8,397 bases of DNA from Pseudobowmanella sp964228145 (GTDB lineage Bacteria > Pseudomonadota > Gammaproteobacteria > Enterobacterales > Alteromonadaceae), in contig CAXQZJ010000008.1 in assembly GCA_964228145.1 (NCBI GenBank), forward strand, positions 1-8,397, written 5' to 3'. Of the stretch, positions 5,737 to 8,397 are shown piece by piece. The notes below the pieces were generated by a model. The model was not told the DNA's origin. It searched no databases and saw only the letters and a list, made by a program, of their open reading frames with translations. The position numbers and the translations under genes are program-made. How positions within the stretch are numbered: the first letter of the stretch is position 1; each line of letters begins with the position of its first letter.

Positions 5737-7578
5737 ATGGCCCAGAACAGTCTCAGGCATTTTTATATCCCGGAAGAGCAATCGTTTTACCTGCTTTCTC
5801 ACGCGGATGCGCAAAAACTCAAAGATTGGTTCGATTTGTGCCGTCAGCAGCTTAATTTGCTTGGCTACAAAGATATTGAGTTTTTGGGCAAAGGGGCGTT
5901 TGGTTTTGTGTTTGCCGGCACGTCCGATCAAGGACAGCAAAGGGTATTTAAGTTTTCCAGAATCACGCTACCGCAACATGTCCAGGACAGGTTAGAAGAT
6001 GAGGCTTTCATGCTGGCACAAGTGGACCATTGTAATGTGCCAGCGTTGATCGAGTTTCAAAGAGTCAGGAAGCAGGCTATTTTAGTGATGGAGCGAGCCA
6101 GTGGCATGGACTTGGAAAAGTATTCATTGCGGCATGGGCCTTTACCGGCACGTCTCATTGTTAAAATTGCTGCTCAAGTGGTAGATATCTTAACCGCACT
6201 GAGGCAACACACTCATGACAATGTACTCAAACCGATTGTTCATGGTGATGTGAAACCCTCAAATTTAATTTTCGATCCTGACACTGAAAAGGTCGCGCTT
6301 GTTGACTGGGGAAGCTGTGTCTACGCCCAGCTCGATGAGCATGGGCAACACATTAATTCAAATATAATGGACTTGATGTCTGGGGATTTGCAACAAACTA
6401 ATGCGCGATTAGGGGATGTTTATTTTATCGGAGAGGAGCAACTGCAGGGCGCGCTTTCTTCTGTCAGGTTTGATGAACAAGGCTTGGCGGGAACGCTTTA
6501 TGCTTTGGCTTCAGGTCAGTCATGCAGGTTTGGTAATGGCATTATTACCCCTCAGTCGTTAGGATTACCGCAAGAGTTAGCCAATGTGCTATCTGCAATG
6601 CTGAGTAAAGATCCACAGACGCGTCGACAAGCAGGAGACTACCTGTTTAAACACATGGCTAGAATGCGCCATATTCAATTTGCTGATGATCCTCCGCGTC
6701 GTGTTATTGCTGTGATACCCAGTTGGCTTCACAATGGCCCTAAAGATATCGAAACGGTCGTGTATAGTTCGCGTAAATCTTTTCTACGCCAGGAATCAGA
6801 ACAAGTAGCGATACTTGAGGGGGTCAACGACGAACAATTGGACCGCTACTATAAAAATTATATGCAGGGTATGGGAGATAACGAAAAAGCTTTTATCTCC
6901 GCCGTCAGCCGACTCGGAAACTATCCTGTGGTAGGGGGCTTAGCGGTGCGTTGGGAACAAGAAGGGGTATTTATCGATTCAAGCCTGAACCTCTATGACC
7001 CGTCGCTAAAGCCAGCATTTGATGCAGCGATAAATACCATGGTGACCTTGGCAAGAGGGATCGACCGCAAGGGAATATTTAAGTGTTGTATGTTTAACGC
7101 GAAAGATACCTTGCACGTTGAACGCATGTCTCCAATGGAGCCCTTTGTGCCTGAGGAGGGTATGCGGATACCTTTTGAAATAAGTCAGATGTCTCTGCCT
7201 CATGATGAAAGCCGAATGCATTCATATTTTGAAGACGGTGACGACCCCGACGAATTACTGCGCTTACCGACATCAGTGTTATCGGTCATCACTCAGTTAA
7301 ACCATATCCAGCATACTGGCTGCATCATCTTTGAGGTAATGCCTTTACACTTAAAGGTGCATAACTATTACACCTTGCTAGATCATGGTAAAAAGCAGGT
7401 TTTCGAACAATTGCTAGAAGAATTGATTAGCCTTATCCCAACCATAGAGGGCGTAGGCATTTCTGGTTTTATGAAACTACCTTATAAGGATACCCGGTTT
7501 TTCAGTCATATTGACGAATTAGCAGAGAGCTATTACAGCAATGATCCCAAGGGCAAGCGGCGTAAACTAAACAATTAA
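5737..7578 (+). CDS. Eukaryotic-type (Hanks) protein kinase-like protein with an unassigned C-terminal region
   Basis: This 613-residue cytoplasmic protein has no membrane segment. The kinase domain spans about 45-310: glycine loop GKGAFGFVF (51-59), ATP-binding Lys72 in VFKFS, helix-C Glu89, a hinge around LVMERASGMDL (116-126), catalytic loop HGDVKPSN (169-176) with base Asp171, Lys173 and Asn176, and metal-binding Asp190 in DWG in place of DFG. Glu234 sits where APE is expected (IGEEQL), followed by Asp246 in a helix-F segment ending GTLYALASG. Catalysis looks possible; the HGD loop lacks the Arg of HRD kinases. Residues about 320-613 match no domain I know; they include an acidic patch (499-506) and end in a basic tail (KGKRRK). 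The ATG follows the rlmJ stop by 1 base with no clear ribosome binding site, suggesting translational coupling; the next Met is residue 92. Substrates are unknown. Confidence 0.85.
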   Translation: MAQNSLRHFYIPEEQSFYLLSHADAQKLKDWFDLCRQQLNLLGYKDIEFLGKGAFGFVFAGTSDQGQQRVFKFSRITLPQHVQDRLEDEAFMLAQVDHCNVPALIEFQRVRKQAILVMERASGMDLEKYSLRHGPLPARLIVKIAAQVVDILTALRQHTHDNVLKPIVHGDVKPSNLIFDPDTEKVALVDWGSCVYAQLDEHGQHINSNIMDLMSGDLQQTNARLGDVYFIGEEQLQGALSSVRFDEQGLAGTLYALASGQSCRFGNGIITPQSLGLPQELANVLSAMLSKDPQTRRQAGDYLFKHMARMRHIQFADDPPRRVIAVIPSWLHNGPKDIETVVYSSRKSFLRQESEQVAILEGVNDEQLDRYYKNYMQGMGDNEKAFISAVSRLGNYPVVGGLAVRWEQEGVFIDSSLNLYDPSLKPAFDAAINTMVTLARGIDRKGIFKCCMFNAKDTLHVERMSPMEPFVPEEGMRIPFEISQMSLPHDESRMHSYFEDGDDPDELLRLPTSVLSVITQLNHIQHTGCIIFEVMPLHLKVHNYYTLLDHGKKQVFEQLLEELISLIPTIEGVGISGFMKLPYKDTRFFSHIDELAESYYSNDPKGKRRKLNN

Positions 7579-7595
7579 GAGAAAATGAGGAATCT

Positions 7596-8397
7596 GTGAG
7601 AGAAGTTAAGCTAACTGAATTGTTAAGTCTGGAACAATTAGATCCGGGGTTGTATCGTGGTCAGAGTTGGGACTTAGGGTTCCGCGCATTATTCGGTGGG
7701 CAAGTGCTGGGTCAGGCACTCGCGGCTGCCCAGCAGACGATTTCTGATGGCCAGGTTGTTCACTCTTTCCATACCTATTTTCTTTTACCGGGGGATGCAC
7801 AAAAGCCGGTGATCTACGACGTGGAAAAAATTCGCGATGGTAGAAGCTTTGCCAGCCGGCGAGTCAAGGCGATTCAGAACGGTCGTACAATCTTTTATAT
7901 GACCGCATCGTTCCAATTTCCTGAGCCAGGCATGCAACATCAAGCAGCTGATATGCCGGTGGTGGCAACACCAGAAAGTTTGAAAAGCGAACTGGAAATT
8001 TATCAGGAGCTATTCAAAGATATGCCGGCTGATGTCCGGGAAAAGTTGGCTTACCATGCGCCGATTGATATGCGTCTGGTACAACAGATTGATCCCCGAA
8101 ATCCGACTAAAATCCCACCTAAGCGCCAAGTGTGGATGCGTGCTGTAGAGCAGTTAAACAGTGATCTACAGGCACACCAACGACTATTGGCTTATGCGTC
8201 AGATTATTATTTTCTTGCCACCGCTATTCAGCCACACGGGCTTTCAATTATGGATAAAGATTTGCGTATGGCAACGATTGATCATGCAATGTGGTTCCAT
8301 AAGCCTTTTGATTTTAATCAGTGGTTATTGTACTCAATGGAAAGCCCATTTGCGGATAATGCCAGAGCGTTAGTACGAGGTCAGGTATTCAACCAAC
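7596..8397 (+). CDS. tesB: Acyl-CoA thioesterase II (partial, runs off the right edge)
   Basis: TesB hydrolyses medium- and long-chain acyl-CoA to free fatty acid and CoA in the cytoplasm. The frame opens with GTG at 7596, preceded by GAGG (7587-7590) at 5 bases, and is open to the window end: 267 codons, against 286 in E. coli, so about 20 C-terminal residues are missing. Double-hotdog marks are clear: FGGQVLGQAL near 33, VHSFHTYFL-x-PGD near 55, RDGRSFASRRV near 80, IFYMTASFQ near 99, YASD near 200 and ATIDHAMWFH near 226. Asp203 and Thr227 align with the E. coli catalytic residues D204 and T228; the third, Q278, lies beyond the edge. It starts 17 bases after the kinase stop, so co-transcription is likely. 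The product could act on CoA esters generally, including those from the bkd pathway, but nothing here shows that. Confidence 0.95.
   Translation, partial: MREVKLTELLSLEQLDPGLYRGQSWDLGFRALFGGQVLGQALAAAQQTISDGQVVHSFHTYFLLPGDAQKPVIYDVEKIRDGRSFASRRVKAIQNGRTIFYMTASFQFPEPGMQHQAADMPVVATPESLKSELEIYQELFKDMPADVREKLAYHAPIDMRLVQQIDPRNPTKIPPKRQVWMRAVEQLNSDLQAHQRLLAYASDYYFLATAIQPHGLSIMDKDLRMATIDHAMWFHKPFDFNQWLLYSMESPFADNARALVRGQVFNQ

Noticed and set aside
8161..8373. A 70-codon + strand open frame near the right end.
   Set aside because: It lies wholly inside tesB in another frame, and the tesB frame matches its family throughout.

Overview
The window looks like chromosomal DNA from a marine-type gammaproteobacterium of the Alteromonadales (Alteromonas/Shewanella-like relatives). 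This placement is inferred from protein similarity and gene content, not from a marker gene. Coding density is high and every gene reads on the + strand. I see no tRNA, rRNA, mobile element, CRISPR array or clear sign of recent transfer.

Left part (1-4101): the last 39 codons of a probable short-chain dehydrogenase are followed by a 208-base gap. Then comes a tight three-gene operon for a branched-chain 2-oxoacid dehydrogenase complex: E1-alpha (329-1519), E1-beta (1523-2500) and E2 (about 2514-4076). The spacings are 3 bases and about 13 bases. The operon closes with a textbook rho-independent terminator (4080-4101). No E3 (dihydrolipoamide dehydrogenase) gene follows, so E3 must come from elsewhere. 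E1 decarboxylates the oxoacids made from valine, leucine and isoleucine. E2 carries the acyl group on two lipoyl domains and passes it to CoA, giving branched acyl-CoAs for catabolism or as primers for branched fatty acids.

Right part (4102-8397): a probable promoter (about 4170-4198) precedes a small membrane-anchored protein of unknown function (4219-4815). Then come rlmJ, the 23S rRNA m6A2030 methyltransferase (4896-5735, GTG start); a 613-residue protein with a eukaryotic-type kinase domain and a large C-terminal region I do not recognise (5737-7578); and tesB, acyl-CoA thioesterase II (7596 to beyond the window edge, GTG start). The rlmJ-kinase gap is 1 base and the kinase-tesB gap is 17 bases, so these three are probably co-transcribed. 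The small membrane protein may share the transcript, since no terminator is visible after it.

The least explained item is the kinase-like protein. Its catalytic residues look intact, its activation segment is atypical, and about 290 residues at its C-terminus match nothing I know. Next in interest are the twin lipoyl domains of E2, nearly the same in protein but well diverged at synonymous sites, and a possible five-codon leader reading frame overlapping the rlmJ ribosome binding site.
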